Source: Heterocephalus glaber
Lineage: Eukaryota > Chordata > Mammalia > Rodentia > Bathyergidae
DNA length: 64,000 nucleotides
NCBI RefSeq assembly: GCF_000247695.1
Contig: NW_004624747.1
Span: forward strand, 15,693,419 to 15,757,418
Reading direction: 5' to 3'
In this document: piece by piece, positions 1-11,487 of the stretch
Layout of the letters: the number at the start of each line of letters is the position of its first letter
How positions within the stretch are numbered: position 1 is the stretch's first letter
Made by a program: the position numbers and the translations under genes
The notes under the pieces: model-generated
The model's input: the letters and a program-made list of their open reading frames with translations, nothing else
What the model was told of the DNA's origin: nothing
Databases searched by the model: none

Positions 1-1100
1 GGTACCAAAAACAAACAAACAAAAACAAAAAAAGCTTCTGCACAGCAAGAGAAACCACCAGCAGTGTGAAGAGACAACCTACAATGTGGGAACAGATTTT
101 CACCTTCTGATCCTCAGGCAAAGGTCTATCTAGAATCTATAAAGAACTTAAAAAAAATCAGACCTCCCAAATTTAAAGACCCAATCTAAAAATGGCCATC
201 TGAAGTGAACAGACATTTCTCAGACAAAGAAGTAGAAATAGCAAATAAACATATGAAAAAATGTCCAACATCACTGGTCATTCATGAGATGCAAATGAAA
301 ATAACTCTGAGATTCTGCCTCACTCCAGAAAGAATGGCTGCTATCATGAAATCAACCAATAACAAATGCTGGTGGTTCTGTGGGGAAAGAGGAACCCTGC
401 TCCACTGCTGATGGCAGTGCAGACTGGTGCAACCACTGTGGAAATCAGTATGGAGATACCTCAAAGAACTAGGACAGGAAGTCCCATTTGACCCAGCCAT
501 TCCCCTGCTGGGGATCTTCCCCAAAGAATTAAAAGCATCATACTATAGTGATATATGTGCAACCATGTTCATAGCAGCACAATTTGTAATAGCTAAACCT
601 TGGAAGCAGCCCAGTTACCCATCAACTGCAGACTGGATAAAGAAAATGTGGTGTTTTTTTTTATAAAATGGAGTACTACTTAGCCATAAAAAATGAGAAA
701 TTAGAAACCTTTATAGCTAAATGGATGCACATTGAGGCGATACTCTTAAGTGAAATAAACGTGTAAATACTGAATAGTTTATCTAGTGTGAGAAACTGAA
801 AGTGTAAATAAGGACTAAAATGTGTAATACATAGTAAGAAATAGGAAGAAAAGGAGCAAAGGGGAAGGTGAAGAGGGAGGGGTAGGGAAAAAGAAAGAAG
901 GGAATGGAATTAATATGAGAAAATGAAAAACTGGAAAGAAAGTCTTTGTAAATGGGGAGGGATGGAGGGGTTGAAGGGAGGGCAGGGGAAGGGTGAAAAA
1001 TAAGAACCAAGAGAGCTTATGTAATGGTGCAAATTTCCAATGATGAATGTCATTATATTGTATACCTAAAATGAACCAATAAAATAAATTTTTTTTAAAA
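1..1100 (+). mobile_element. L1 LINE, 3' end (broken ORF2 C-terminus plus 3' UTR)
   Basis: The reading frame at 205-666 encodes the C-terminal part of L1 ORF2 (reverse-transcriptase protein), with the family-typical stretches FDPAIPLLGI and WKQP followed by WIKKMW. The frame is interrupted by a TGA at 409-411 where the family has tryptophan, and shifts after about 650. More stops lie upstream, in the lower-quality stretch before 200. A purine-rich 3' UTR (about 840-990) follows, then AATAAA-type signals near 1074-1090. The element is cut by the window edge. It is dead as a protein source. A second copy of the same 3' UTR lies reversed at 4198-4412. Confidence 0.85.
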
Positions 1101-1104
1101 GAGC

Positions 1105-1510
1105 CAAATTTTTAATTTTAATAGAATCCAATTTGTGAAAAATTTTTCTTTGATGCATCATGCTTTTTGTGTCCTAAGAATTCTGCCAAGCCTAAAGTTG
1201 TTAAGATATGTACCTGCTTTCATCTAGAAGCTTTACAGTTTTAGCTTTTATGATGGGATTATTATCCACCTCACATTCATTTTTGCATATGATATGAGCC
1301 AAGGGAAGAGGCTTGGTATTGTCCAGCACCATTTGTTCAAAACCTCACCCATTCTGCAGTGAATTACCTGGTACCTTGGCTCAATAGAAATTGGTCATAT
1401 ATGTATATATGTGGTCTCTCTCAAGAGACTGTGTTCTGTTCTCTTGGTCTGTTTGCCTGCTCTCATGGCAAGAGCATGTGGTCTTGAGTACTGCAGTATT
1501 GTCTCTTCAT
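1105..1510 (-). mobile_element. Old L1M 3'-region fragment, reverse
   Basis: The order of motifs (GAATCCAATTTGTGA, CATCATGCTTTTTGTG, CAGCACCATTTGTTCAA, then a CTCTTGGTCTGTTTG stretch) matches the reverse complement of mammalian L1M tails, with heavy divergence. It abuts the younger L1 on its left. Confidence 0.65.
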
Positions 1511-2540
1511 CTGTCACCTCTTTGTTTCCTTGCTCATTCTCTTGTCTTTCACTGGGGTTTGGATGAGCACATCTGGGAGAGAAAAGCTAAGTTATTTTTG
1601 TCTGCTCTTACTTTTTGTGTCTCTTTGCAGTCTTTTGCTTGTGTGTGTTTAAAAATTGTTTAGGCTGGGGCAAAAGGCACTAGATGATAACAATCAGCAT
1701 CTCTGTTCTTATTTTTCCCTTAGCACCTTAGTCTGCCATGTCCCAAGAACATCCCATCTAAACAGACTGGGTAAGCTTTATTCCTTCTCTTGCCTTTGAC
1801 TCTGTTGACTTCTTGAAATCCCTCCCTCCTGCCTCTAAGTCTTCCCGGAATCAATAGAAAAAGGTCATGTTTCTTCTCTTCTAATGAATGACTCATCAAG
1901 CCAGGGCTGAGTGCTTGCAAACAGCTGTCCCTACAGGGACCAAAAATGTTTCTTGTGTCTGTTGATTTCTCCCATTTATTCTTGGCATGTTCTGGTGCAT
2001 CTGGGCTGATGATGCTGGTCAAGTCCTGGCATTGCAGACCTTCCACACCTTGCCTAGTTGACGTGGGTCGTGGAACATCTGGCAGCCCAGAATTGCATAG
2101 AGGAAATGGAAGGGGTATCTTTTGCTGATAATTCAATAGATGCTTGTTTTGTAGCCACCAGAAGCAGAGCCACCTAAAGCTGCAGGACACTTCAGGCTTA
2201 AGTGGGATGATTATATTGCCTATGGTATCACTATTTAGGAAAAGTCCAGTGTTTGCATTTGCAAGCAGTCCATCAGTACTGTACCAACATCTTGGGTATC
2301 CAGGGGTCCTTGCTACTTATTTCCAGTTTGGAGTTTGAAAGATTTACATGAAATACCACTCCCAAACATGTTATATTTATTTCAATAAATAGTAAGAATA
2401 TGTTTTAAAGACAACTTGAATCTACAATACTTATAAAGTCATTTTGGGATTTTCTTGGTATCTATACCGCTCCTTCAATGAAAGAAATACACAATAAACA
2501 CCATCTTGCATAACTTCAAAACACCATATGAAGTTTAAAA
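1511..2540. other. Unique intron sequence, no feature recognised
   Basis: No repeat family or splice-flanked coding frame was recognised. A 156-codon open frame on the minus strand (1720-2190) has no recognisable domain and no codon pattern that sets it apart. It is treated as chance. Confidence 0.5.
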
Positions 2541-2544
2541 ATTT

Positions 2545-2770
2545 TTAATTATCAGATGGTTTAAGACTCACGAGAAGTTGTAGCACCAAAGTTCCTTTGC
2601 TCCTGCCACCCAGCTTCTCCAGTGTCTCACATAACCACACTACATTGTCAAAGTCAGGCAATAGCGTTGAAAAAAGACTGTTGTCTCAGGTACAGAACTT
2701 AATTAGATTTCCCTCAGTTTTACATTTTTACATGAATTATACTTTTAGTTATTTTCAGTAAAGATTTTAT
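2545..2770. mobile_element. L1ME-like 3' fragment
   Basis: The sequence has the diverged L1ME tail pattern: AGAAGTTGTAGCACCAAAG, CACATAACCACACTACATTGTC, and AGATTTCCCTCAGTTTTAC. It is related to the better copy at 56275-56630. Strand is not assigned. Confidence 0.45.
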
Positions 2771-2784
2771 TTTTCAGAAGATGA

Positions 2785-2965
2785 TCTACACTATTAGAAA
2801 ACCTGGCTTCAAACCCCAGCTTTGCCCTTATCTGGGGGATGAAGGTTCACTCCCTCAACCTTTCTTCCTTTGTAAAACAGAGATGACAATTCTGCCCCAT
2901 GGGGTTGTTGTAAAGCTTATCTAACGTATGAACGCACCTAATGCAAGGAAGTGATTGCGACAGGT
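2785..2965 (+). mobile_element. MIR SINE
   Basis: The MIR core pattern is visible in order: CTTCAAACCCCAGCTTTGCC, CTCAACC, CTTTGTAAAACAGAGATGAC and GGGTTGTTGTAAAG. This ancient tRNA-derived SINE is common in all mammals. Confidence 0.75.
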
Positions 2966-3500
2966 TTGTTGAAAAGTCTAAACTTATCAAAGTCTTAACA
3001 TGAAAGAAACCATTTATTTTCCTTAACTGAGCTATGTTGGCTGTCTCCTCTTTCATTGAGGATGCTTTGAGTAGATTCATTCACCTTGTTTCGGTAAGGC
3101 TTTTCCCAGCAGGGCTTCCCTGGTGTTGCTGGGTTTGGTCTGATCTTCTGTTGAGAGTGTTTCCATGTAAATGGCAAGCATGATATTCTCTGGCCTGTCT
3201 TCAGGTTCATCCTGACAGTCCCTTTTGTTGCTGGGACCACCCTCCTCAGGGGAGGCTTGTCCCATTGGTTGCAAATGGAACCTCCTTTGTTTTTTTTCTC
3301 TCGTAGTTATCTGGACATGGATAGCTCCTGCCATTCATTGTGCCCTATGCTTTTCCTCTGGAGCCATGCAAACATGGGAAACTTTCTCCTACTGTCTGAA
3401 AGGGAGGGAGGAGTACCTCATTTCTTCCCAGATTCTCTACTCCAATGTCTCTCAAGTTGTTCTTATAGAGGTTATCTAGGGATCTGCTACATGTGCATAT
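2966..3500. other. Unique intron sequence
   Basis: No known repeat was recognised. Overlapping short open frames on both strands (3077-3334, 3225-3526) conflict with each other and lack splice signals, so no gene is called. Confidence 0.45.
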
Positions 3501-3502
3501 TG

Positions 3503-3690
3503 GACCTGCACTGTCCAATATGGTAGCCACTAGCCATAGATGGCCATTATCTCAATTTAATTCAATACAAATAACATACAAGTAAACACTAATTTCTCAG
3601 TTGCACTAGCCACATTTCATGTGCTCAGTAGCTATATGTGGCCAATGTCCATCATGTTGGATATTACTGATATAAAACATTTCCACTACC
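3503..3690. mobile_element. hAT/Charlie-type DNA transposon remnant
   Basis: It starts CACTGTCCAATATGGTAGCC and contains CACTAGCCA and TTGCACTAGCCACATTTCA. It ends with the degenerate inverted end ATGTTGGATATTACTG. These are the hallmarks of the TGTCCAATA-ended non-autonomous hAT family. Related remnants lie at 9466-10072 and 37317-37490. Confidence 0.65.
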
Positions 3691-4112
3691 ATAGAAAGTT
3701 CTTTTGGACATTGTTGGTCTAGCGAATACATCTCCCTTTTACTGGTATCCATAGTAATCTCTTCTAAGAACTGTTTATCTCGCTCCTTTTGGATGGTGAT
3801 AACAAAAGGTGGTCCTGAGGCCCATAGTTCAGCAGACATCTACTTAGGAAATAAGATGCCATGTGCCCACCTTTTAGATACCTTTGGAGAACAGGAATGC
3901 ACTCTGTGAATCCTTTACCTGAAAAGGTCAAAGACCAAGCCCAACCCATCCCCTCCTCTTTTTCTGTAGGTCAGCAGGAGGTAGCAGTGGTGTTGGGAAT
4001 GTGGGCTGACTATCTCCTCTTTGTTACTTTTGTAGAGAAGAGTTTGACCTAAGCTCCAGCTTATGGAGAACTCTTAAAGTGAAGTTACATCTCTTATTTC
4101 TAGCTTTGGGCT
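3691..4112. other. Unique intron sequence
   Basis: Nothing recognisable beyond unique intron sequence. Confidence 0.4.
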
Positions 4113-4192
4113 TGTCTTAGTCACTTTTCTGACACCCACAAAATACCTGACATCCACAACTTAAAGAAGAAATGGTTTATTTTGGCTCATAG
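4113..4192 (+). mobile_element. MaLR-type LTR, 5' half (split by L1)
   Basis: It begins with the LTR pattern TGTCTTAGTCACTTTTCTGA and AATACCTGACATCCACAACTT, as in the copies at 40556 and 47978. It stops at TTTGGCTCATAG, where an L1 tail is inserted, and resumes at 4427. Confidence 0.7.
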
Positions 4193-4197
4193 TTTTT

Positions 4198-4412
4198 TTT
4201 TCTCCTTAAGTTTATTGGTACATTTTAGGTATACAATACAGTTACATTCGTCATTGGGATCTTGTACCTTTACATGATGTATCTGGATTCTTATTTTTTC
4301 CCCATTCCCCTGCCCTCCCTTCACCCCCTCCACCCTTCCCTATTTACAAAGACTTTGTTTCCATTTTCTCCTTTTCTCATATTTTTTTCTTTCCCTTCTT
4401 TCCTTTCCCTAC
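4198..4412 (-). mobile_element. L1 3' UTR insertion, reverse, 5'-truncated
   Basis: This is the reverse complement of the 3' UTR seen at 830-1095 (AAGTTTATTGGTACATTTTAGG, then pyrimidine-rich sequence and AAAGACTTTG). It is flanked by a 14-bp near-identical duplication, GGCTCATAGTTTTT at 4184-4197 and GGCTCGTAGTTTTT at 4413-4426, which marks a target-primed insertion into the LTR. Confidence 0.8.
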
Positions 4413-4426
4413 GGCTCGTAGTTTTT

Positions 4427-4684
4427 AAAGGATTCAGTCCACACTCAGCTGGCTCCAAGACAGGAAGGGGATGGTAGAAAGGTCTGACCGAAGAAAGCTG
4501 CTCACATCATGGCAGCCAGGAAGCAGGGAGAGAAAGGAGAAGGAGAGGGAGATACACCCTTCCCAGGGACCCATCTCCAACCAGGCCCCACTTCCTAAGA
4601 GCAAGTCATTATGGTTCCCCATGATCCAATCACCTCTGAACACATAAGACTTTTGGGGGACATTCTAGATCTAAATTGTAACAG
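4427..4684 (+). mobile_element. MaLR-type LTR, 3' half
   Basis: It continues the LTR interrupted at 4192: GATTCAGTCCACACTCAGC, CATCATGGCAGCCAGG, AGGCCCCACTTCC, and an end near CTAAATTGTAACAG. Order and content match the intact copies elsewhere in the window. Confidence 0.75.
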
Positions 4685-5199
4685 GTCTTAACCTATATAA
4701 TTGTGATACAGTAGAAATCCCACTTGATATCCTCTTAACACTATTATCATTAATAGTAGCATTGACCATATAACCTTCTATATTTGTCTACAAATATGGA
4801 AATATACTACCTTCCATTTCTCATCTACGTTCCTGTAGAGTGGTTCATTAAATCATAAGTATTTCCCCAACTTTCTGTCCCTGCTAGAATTTCCATTTTC
4901 TAATGTGCATATAAAATTGCATGGCATTGATATTCATGATTTTCAGACTGTTACTCTTAGTTGGAGATTTTTATTACTTTCAGGGATTGGTATGACAGGT
5001 GGCACTGTTGTGACTATCTTGGTGAGTTTCATTCCTTGGTGAGTATTCAATAATTTCTTTCCTTTGGAGAAATTTTCTGAGAAGTGGGAAATAGAGTTGA
5101 GTTTGTGAGCCTCCCCTGGCCTCCTACCTGTGGGTCCAATGACCGATGGACCTGGGAGTGTCCCAAGTCCCCACATGTCTGCCACCTGTGTGTGTACAC
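4685..5199. other. Unique intron sequence
   Basis: No repeat or gene recognised. The left part is AT-rich. Confidence 0.4.
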
Positions 5200-5610
5200 A
5201 AATCTGTCCTTTCCAGCTCGGTCTCATGCCACTCTCCTTTTCCTCCTGCCCCAGGGACTTTGCCCATGATCTGCCCTCTGCCTGGCTGCCTCATCACTGT
5301 GTTCTTTTCCTTCTTTTAATTAATAACTATTTATTCCCTTTGATCTCAAGTTTAGACTTAAATCTCACTTCCTTCTAGAAGCCTTTTCTCACTCCATCAT
5401 GTTCAGATAAGTCAGGCTCCCTTGGCAGGATCAGGCTCCTGTTCTTCTCTGTCATAGTGTCTACCATGATGTGTGATTAGCCATTCATTTGGTAACAAGG
5501 AGACTGATGTTTGAGCCATTGGGTATGCCTAACAGTGCAGCTCTTCAGTGCCTGCCTGGTAAGTGCCAGGCACATATGCACTTTGTGTTTGTTGGATGAG
5601 TAAACACCTC
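5200..5610 (+). mobile_element. L2 LINE 3' end fragment
   Basis: It shows the L2 tail pattern: CTCCTGCCCCAGGGACTTTG, TCTGCCTGGCTGCCTCAT, AAATCTCACTTCCTTC, AGAAGCCTTTTCTCACTCC, and near the end GTGCCAGGCACATA and TTTGTTGGATGAGTAAA. It is diverged and non-coding. Confidence 0.6.
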
Positions 5611-5734
5611 TAATATAAAGTGAGAAGGATGTTGATAGGGTGCTGGAACCCTTATCAGTCTTGTCTCTGTCTCAAGTCACTGTAAATAGCTCCTCCTGGG
5701 ACATGGATGAAGGCAGAGGTTTAAAAAATAAGGA

Positions 5735-5938
5735 ACCCAGATCTGTTGGCTCACGCCTGTAATTCCAGCACTCTGGGAGGCTGAGGCAGGAGGATCATAA
5801 GTTGGTGGCCAGCCTGGCAACTTAGTGACTTACTGAGTCCTTGTCCCAAAATACCAAATAAAAAAGGGCTAGGGATGTAGTTCAGTGTGAAGGACCTGGG
5901 TTCCATCCCCAGTTCCACCAAAAACGAAAACAAAAAGT
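5735..5938 (+). mobile_element. B1-dID composite SINE
   Basis: A B1 (7SL-derived) left part (GTTGGCTCACGCCTGTAATT, GGAGGCTGAGGCAGGAGGAT) is fused to an ID (tRNA-derived) right part at about 5866-5920 (GGGCTAGGGATGTAGTTCAG, GGTTCCATCCCC). An A-rich tail follows. This dimeric SINE is typical of several non-murid rodent lineages. Confidence 0.8.
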
Positions 5939-6062
5939 ACAGCTAAACGTGGTGGTGCCTGCCTATAATCCCAGCTACTTGAGAAGTTGAGGCAGGAGGA
6001 TTGCGGAGTTCAAGGCCAACTTAGACAACTTAGCGAGACATTGTTAAATAAAATAAGTTTAT
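5939..6062 (+). mobile_element. B1 SINE
   Basis: A second 7SL-derived unit lies directly after the B1-dID: AACGTGGTGGTGCCTGCCTA, CCCAGCTACTTGAG, GAGGCAGGAGGATTG, CAAGGCCAACTTAGACAAC, then an A/T-rich tail. Confidence 0.75.
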
Positions 6063-6764
6063 CTTAAAGTAATATAAAAAATCTGGAGTCTGCAAATGGG
6101 CTTTACAGGTCTGGGAATGCTGTGATGTGATACCTAGAACTACAGTATGGACAGATGTGCCTGGGAAGGAGAACAGTAGAGGATCCATAGCTTCTGTGAG
6201 ATTTTCAGAGAGGGTCATGAACCCTCAAAATGATCCCATCCATCAGCTAGGTAGCTGCTGTGATCTACAGGACACCCACGAGATAGCCCTGCTTCCCCCA
6301 TGCCTGGTCTGAATTACCCACAGTCCCTGGCGGCACCCAAATAGGCAGGCCTTGCTCGGTAGGGTAAACCATGCACTATAGAAATCTGACTGTGTACCTC
6401 TTGCAGGTGGTTTGCCTCCAATCTGAAGCAGCCCAGGGAGGAGAGGGCTACACCTGCCTGATTCTTCTCCAAAGCTTCTAAACTTCAAGCTACTGCATCA
6501 TTTTCTCTACCTGTGGAGGGAGGGGTTACAGGGTAGCAAGGGGCCATGAGTGGGTGCTGGCGGAGCTTCTGTCACATGAAAAGGGACATTAAAGGTGGGA
6601 AGAACCACTGCCTCTCCCAACATACGGGCCTCAGAAGTCTCTAATGGGTTTGATGGTCTTGGACTTTGCCTGTAGACGTTATCACACAAGACCAAGCCAG
6701 AGAACGTTAGGACAACCGTCTTTATTTCACCTCCTTGTTTTTTGGAATTTTGCCTGAACATATT
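6063..6764. other. Unique intron sequence
   Basis: No repeat recognised. Short opposed open frames only. Confidence 0.4.
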
Positions 6765-7197
6765 TTATGGTTTAAGTGTAAAATGTCCCCCAAAGACTCA
6801 TATATTGAGGACTTGATCACCAATGCAGGAATGTTTGGTCATGGATTAATCCATTGATGAGTTCATAACTGAATGTGCTGCTAGAAGGCAGGGCCTGGCT
6901 GGGGGAAGTGGGTCACTGGGGTGTAACTTGGAAGGGTGTATTCTTATCTGTGGCCCCTTTCTCTCTCTCTGGCTCTTTTACTTCCTCTCTGCTTTCTTGC
7001 TGCCACAAGGGGAGCGGCTTTGCTCTACCATCCCCCTCTTCCATGATCCTCTGCCTCATCTCAGTCACACAGCAATGGAGCCAGCTGCCCATGGACTGAA
7101 TCCTCTGAAATCATAAGCCAAAGTAAACCTTTTCTCTTTTAATTTTATCCATCTTATGTATTTTTCCCCAGGGATGAAAAGGTAACCAATACAATAA
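6765..7197 (-). mobile_element. MaLR-type solitary LTR, reverse
   Basis: The reverse-strand LTR pattern is clear: ATGGTTTAAGTG, AATGTCCCCCAAAGACTCAT, AGGCAGGGCC, CTTGCTGCCACAAGG, GGACTGAATCCTCTGAAATC, CAAAGTAAACCTTTTCTC, and GGTAACCAATACA at the end. No internal retroviral genes flank it. Confidence 0.75.
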
Positions 7198-9265
7198 GTT
7201 ACTTTAGTGCAACGAATCCATCTGCATTGGGCAGTACAAGCAAACTCCAATACCTAGTAGGGCCAGGTAGGAAACCCAGATGGGTTGAGAGAGCCTATTT
7301 AATGTAAGATGATGAGTGGCTACTGACATTTGGGTTCCAAGTCAATGAGTCAGCATAGGGAGTGGGGAATGGGACAAACTAGATCACCACTCTGAGAAAC
7401 CACTCCGCCTCTATGGCTGATGGTCACTGTCTAGAGGAGAGACCCTGAATTGTTTTATCAAGGGAAGATAGAAGTGTGGTTTTCTATGTGAAATTTCCTG
7501 TTTTGGAAAAATGTTGCCAACTAATCCCAAATTGAATCCTCGTGTGAGCCAAATAGAATTTCCCTGACATCCAGATGTTACTCTTCAGGGTGCCACTTTC
7601 CACATTAAATTAAAAAACGTACGAACTCATTTGATACATGTGTTTATTCAAGTTCACCAAAACAGAAAGCTCACTGGGTCTCCTGTGGGCAGCTGGCCAG
7701 GAGTCTGGAAGTCCTGTTTTAGGGATATGGTGACTCTATATTGTCACCTTAGACATTGTCAGAATCTCCAAGGTTAAGTCCCACCATATGGCAGAGGGGA
7801 GAGCTGAAAGGCCAGGCTTTGCCAGGGTTGGCATGGCATGTGTATTTCAGTCACATTCGGGAGAGGGTAAAAATAGGCCCGTGTGGGTGTCTGTTTTGAC
7901 TTGACTACTATGTTCTCATTAATCTTCATGGCAGGGCACTTGGCTTGGAGGGCAAAGCTGGACTTCTGAGTCCATAGGCTTTGATTCTGGACAGGCACGG
8001 GTCCCTCAATTTCCCCATCTGGCCATGAGTCGCTTTTACTAACCTTGTGGTTAGCTGAGGAGTTACAAAGATTTCAGATTACAGCTTACAGGATTTACAG
8101 GATTTCAGGTTACAGGTGAAACTCTTCCAACAGATTTCTCTCTCAAGAAACAAGGATAAATCTTGAAAGCTACATTAATTGAAAGACCCATAATTCAGTT
8201 CTGGAACATTCCAACCAGAGGAACTCACCTGAAGTTTACTGAGTGATCTTGTTCCTTCCCTCCAGCAGTCAGTGAACAACAGCAGGGTTTCAGTACAGTG
8301 GCTCCAGGGAAAGTGCCTTTCTTGTGATTCTTTGTGTGTTCAGTGACTTTGGAATAGATTATTTGCATTTAATTCATAATCTAGTTATAAAAGGTTTTCA
8401 GCAACACCTCTAAGCACCTCTAGATAATGCACTGTCAATCCAGTTGGATTTACTGGATTACTGTCCAGTAAATGGATGGAGTTACCATCATAATTGGAAG
8501 TCACAACAGTAAATTCCTTTTAAAATGCACTATCCTCAATCTTTTTTCTTGATTAAATTACAACTTAACCTGACTTCTCCCACAGAGTGTATTTGTTGGC
8601 TTCTGTGACTGCAAAATTTATAAGGATGGGTAGTTTCAGATATAGTTGGATCTAGGTGCTTAAACAAATGTTAAAGGGACCTTGTCTATCTTGACCTCTT
8701 GCTCTGATGGCCTTGTTTTCTCACCATGGCCTACATTCTTCCCCTGACTTTGTGTCTCAGGTAGTTCCAAGATTATCAGCTCAGTGGAAAAGAAATTTGC
8801 TCTCAAAAGTTCCCTCCAAAATCCTGAGATTGGCCCCCACGAAATCCACATGGCCACATGCCCAACCTTAAAGCCACCACTGGGTCCAAAGGTTTGGGAT
8901 AGGCTGGTTGGAACAGATACACACGCTGTATACTCCATATGTAGCATGTGGGTTGATGGTAGACAGAAAATAACAACAGATGTCGTCTACATCTTACAAA
9001 TAAGTAAAACCTCAACTTCCACAAGCCTAAATCATATACGGCTCTCAAATGGGCAGTTGTCAGTGTGCATTTATAATACAAGAGGATGTTGCCTGAATAA
9101 TCTAGTTTCCCTTGGGACTGTCACTATTTGATGTATCATCCCCCTAATAAGCTGGCTGCCTACTTTGGTGGCCTTGAGGAGTCTAACAAAATTCTAACAT
9201 TCATGTGGGAGGGAATCAGACCCTGAGGGTCAGACATTGGAAAAGAAAGAAGAAAAGTTCAATAC
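7198..9265. other. Unique intron sequence with a possible MIR remnant
   Basis: This is mostly unique. A weak MIR-like stretch (GTCCCTCAATTTCCCCATCT) lies near 8000-8040. At 8080-8120 there is a short imperfect tandem of a TTACAGGATT motif. Opposed 115- and 92-codon open frames at 8784-9131 and 8803-9081 carry no recognisable domain. Confidence 0.4.
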
Positions 9266-9269
9266 AGAA

Positions 9270-9465
9270 GAGCTTCATTTGTATAGACTTTCCTATCCAT
9301 TATCTCATTTGAGATACATCACAACCCTGTGTAGCTGGCAGGTCAGACATTCTTATATTTATTTGTTACAAAAAGAAGCTGAGACCTACTGAGGTTAACT
9401 GACTGGGTCAAGGTCAGAGAGCCAACTAATAGGAAGTCAGAAAGTAGAATTTAGGCAGTTCTAGA
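9270..9465 (-). mobile_element. MIR SINE, reverse
   Basis: The reverse MIR pattern is seen: CCATTATCTCATTTGAG, ACAACCCTGTGTAGCTGG, AAGCTGAGACCTACTGAGG, GGGTCAAGGTCAGAGAGCC. Confidence 0.7.
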
Positions 9466-10072
9466 CTAGCACTACCCAATAGATACATAAACAAATTATA
9501 TGTAATTTTAAAATGTCTAGTAGTCACGTCAGAAAAACAAGTGAAACTGAATTTTATTTTTTTATTTTTTTTGTAAATAATATTAGCTTTAATATGAAAG
9601 AAAATAGGCAAAATTAGGTCCATGATATAATATATGATGTTGGGATAATCTTGCCACAATGTGAGAAACATGCTCATCTACAAGTTGTGTGAAAACAAAT
9701 CAACTTTGTCAAAAACACATGTTCACAGGTCCTGAAAATATTTATCTTAATATAAAATATGGAAGCAAACTCTTTTGTTACACAGAATAGAGTATACACA
9801 CCAAAAATTTAAAACAAAAATAGTGGCAAAATCCTAATTAACAAAAAGCAATTAACAAAATTCAGTGAAACTGAATTGTAGAAATAGGGGAAATGGATTT
9901 TTAAGACTATTTTTCATTTCACCTAAGTTACCAAAATATCATTTTAACACATAATAGATATAAAAACGTGAGACATTTGACATTTTTTTTCCACAGAAAA
10001 TCTTCAGAGCGCTCGGTAGCCACATGTGACCAATAGCTACCATATTGGGCGGCACAATCTAGAACATTCTTG
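9466..10072. mobile_element. hAT-type DNA transposon, about 600 bp
   Basis: The ends are degenerate inverted repeats: CACTACCCAATAGATAC on the left, and CTACCATATTGGGCGGCAC on the right. CGGTAGCCACATGTGACC lies just inside the right end. The interior is AT-rich and non-coding. It belongs to the same CCAATA-ended group as the elements at 3503 and 37317. Confidence 0.65.
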
Positions 10073-10124
10073 GTGTAATGGGTTGAAGCCACGCCTTGGA
10101 AACAACTTTATAGGTTTAAGTTTA

Positions 10125-10610
10125 ACAACTCACTTCAATAACTATTTATTAAGCATCTATTATATGACAGGTGCTGAGGTTATAATGGCAAATGAGATAG
10201 ACTTGATCCTTCCTTGCATGGAATTTGTATACTAATTGAGGAGGCTGGCAGAAAACAAATTTACAGTGAAATAAATAAAACAATTTCCAAGTGATCCAAA
10301 TGCTACAAAAGAAGGAAACAGGGTGTGAGGTTGAGAATGATAGTCTGGTAACGAAGGCTTCTTTGTTCAGCTGAAGCTGAGATGAAAGAATGGCCTTATA
10401 AAGTATGAGGGTGTCTTGAGATGGAGGAGGACGTTCCAGGGAGAGAGGAGACCTGTGCAAAGGCCTTGAGGCAAGAAAGCACGTGAATGTTCCAGGAACC
10501 TAATGAAAACCAGTGTGGCTACAACTGTTTGAAGAATGTCTCCAAGGAAACTCATTTGCATTGATATCCAAAGCGCCTGATGTGTAATAGGTTGTCAGTG
10601 AATATTTGTT
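10125..10610 (-). mobile_element. L2 LINE 3' fragment, reverse
   Basis: It reads as the reverse of an L2 tail: TATTTATTAAGCATCTATT, GACAGGTGCTGAGG, AGACTTGATCCTTCCTTGC, GACGTTCCAGGGAGAGAGGA, GTGCAAAGGCCTTGAGGCA, CCAGTGTGGCTAC. Confidence 0.65.
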
Positions 10611-10611
10611 G

Positions 10612-10690
10612 CATAGATGGATGGGTGGGTGGACAGATTGGTGAGTGGGTGAGTGGATGGACAGATGGATGAATGGATGGATGAAGAGGT
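10612..10690. repeat. Imperfect (GGAT/GGGT)n microsatellite
   Basis: This is a degenerate tetranucleotide tract of GGAT, GGGT and GGAC units. Confidence 0.8.
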
Positions 10691-10732
10691 AAGTGCATGC
10701 TTGGAAGAGTGTATTTATTAAGTATTGTTTAT

Positions 10733-10850
10733 GGCTATTTTGTGCTACAACAACTGAGTTGAATATTTCAGCAGAGATCCCACAGCCCAGAGACCAAAGA
10801 TATTTACTATCTGGCTATTTACCGAGAAAGTTTGCTGACTTGTGACCTGT
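10733..10850. mobile_element. hAT/Charlie-type remnant (GGCAAACT-ended family)
   Basis: It contains TTTTGTGCTACAACAACTGAG, the family signature for the middle of the element, then ATATTTACTATCTGGC and AAAGTTTGCTGACTTG at the end. Other copies are at 29613, 30252, 34788, 37745 and 59248. Confidence 0.6.
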
Positions 10851-11487
10851 AAAATGGAAACTACATGAACTTCTTCAAACTGTTGTAGGGCTTGAATTGG
10901 GAGGAGGATGTTCCTTGCCTGCCCCAGTGGCTTGTCCTTGGTATAGCACTCAACAGAGAATTTGGTTCCCTGTGCTCTGCCCCAAGTCTCTCTCGAGGTC
11001 TGTGTCCAATGCTTACATTCCTTCCTTGTTCTCAGACAGCTGGAGTGGAAGATGAGTTTCCTCTCTGGGTCTGGCCTGAATGTGCATTTTATTTGCATAG
11101 GGACTGGGTGGAGGAAAGAGTGGTCATAGCACACGGATTCTGGGTCCTGGGGTGTGGGCAGCCCTGGGAGCTTTGTTATGGTTAATTACAGCTGTTCTTC
11201 ACTGCAACAGCGTGCAGATTCTTACTGCTCTCCATGGAGAGAAACTTAGACCTTGCCCCTTAATGAGAAAGTTATCTCCCTTGCCATTGTGAAATTATGA
11301 GCGTGAGCATGAATTTAGATGAGAATTTATGTATCCAGGGGCAACACAGAAAGGCAAATTCCCCTAATACCTGTTCACTACCAAGTGAGCTTTCCCCAGG
11401 GTGCTGGGAAAAATATAAGAGCCCTGGGATGGAATTTCCAGATTCCAGGGTGAAAGCCTGAAGCCAGGGGGTGTGGTGGCAACTGTG
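10851..11487. other. Unique intron sequence
   Basis: No repeat or exon recognised. Confidence 0.4.

Noticed and set aside
1720..2190. 156-codon open frame on the minus strand
   Set aside because: No recognisable domain, no splice or promoter context, and an overlapping open frame on the other strand.
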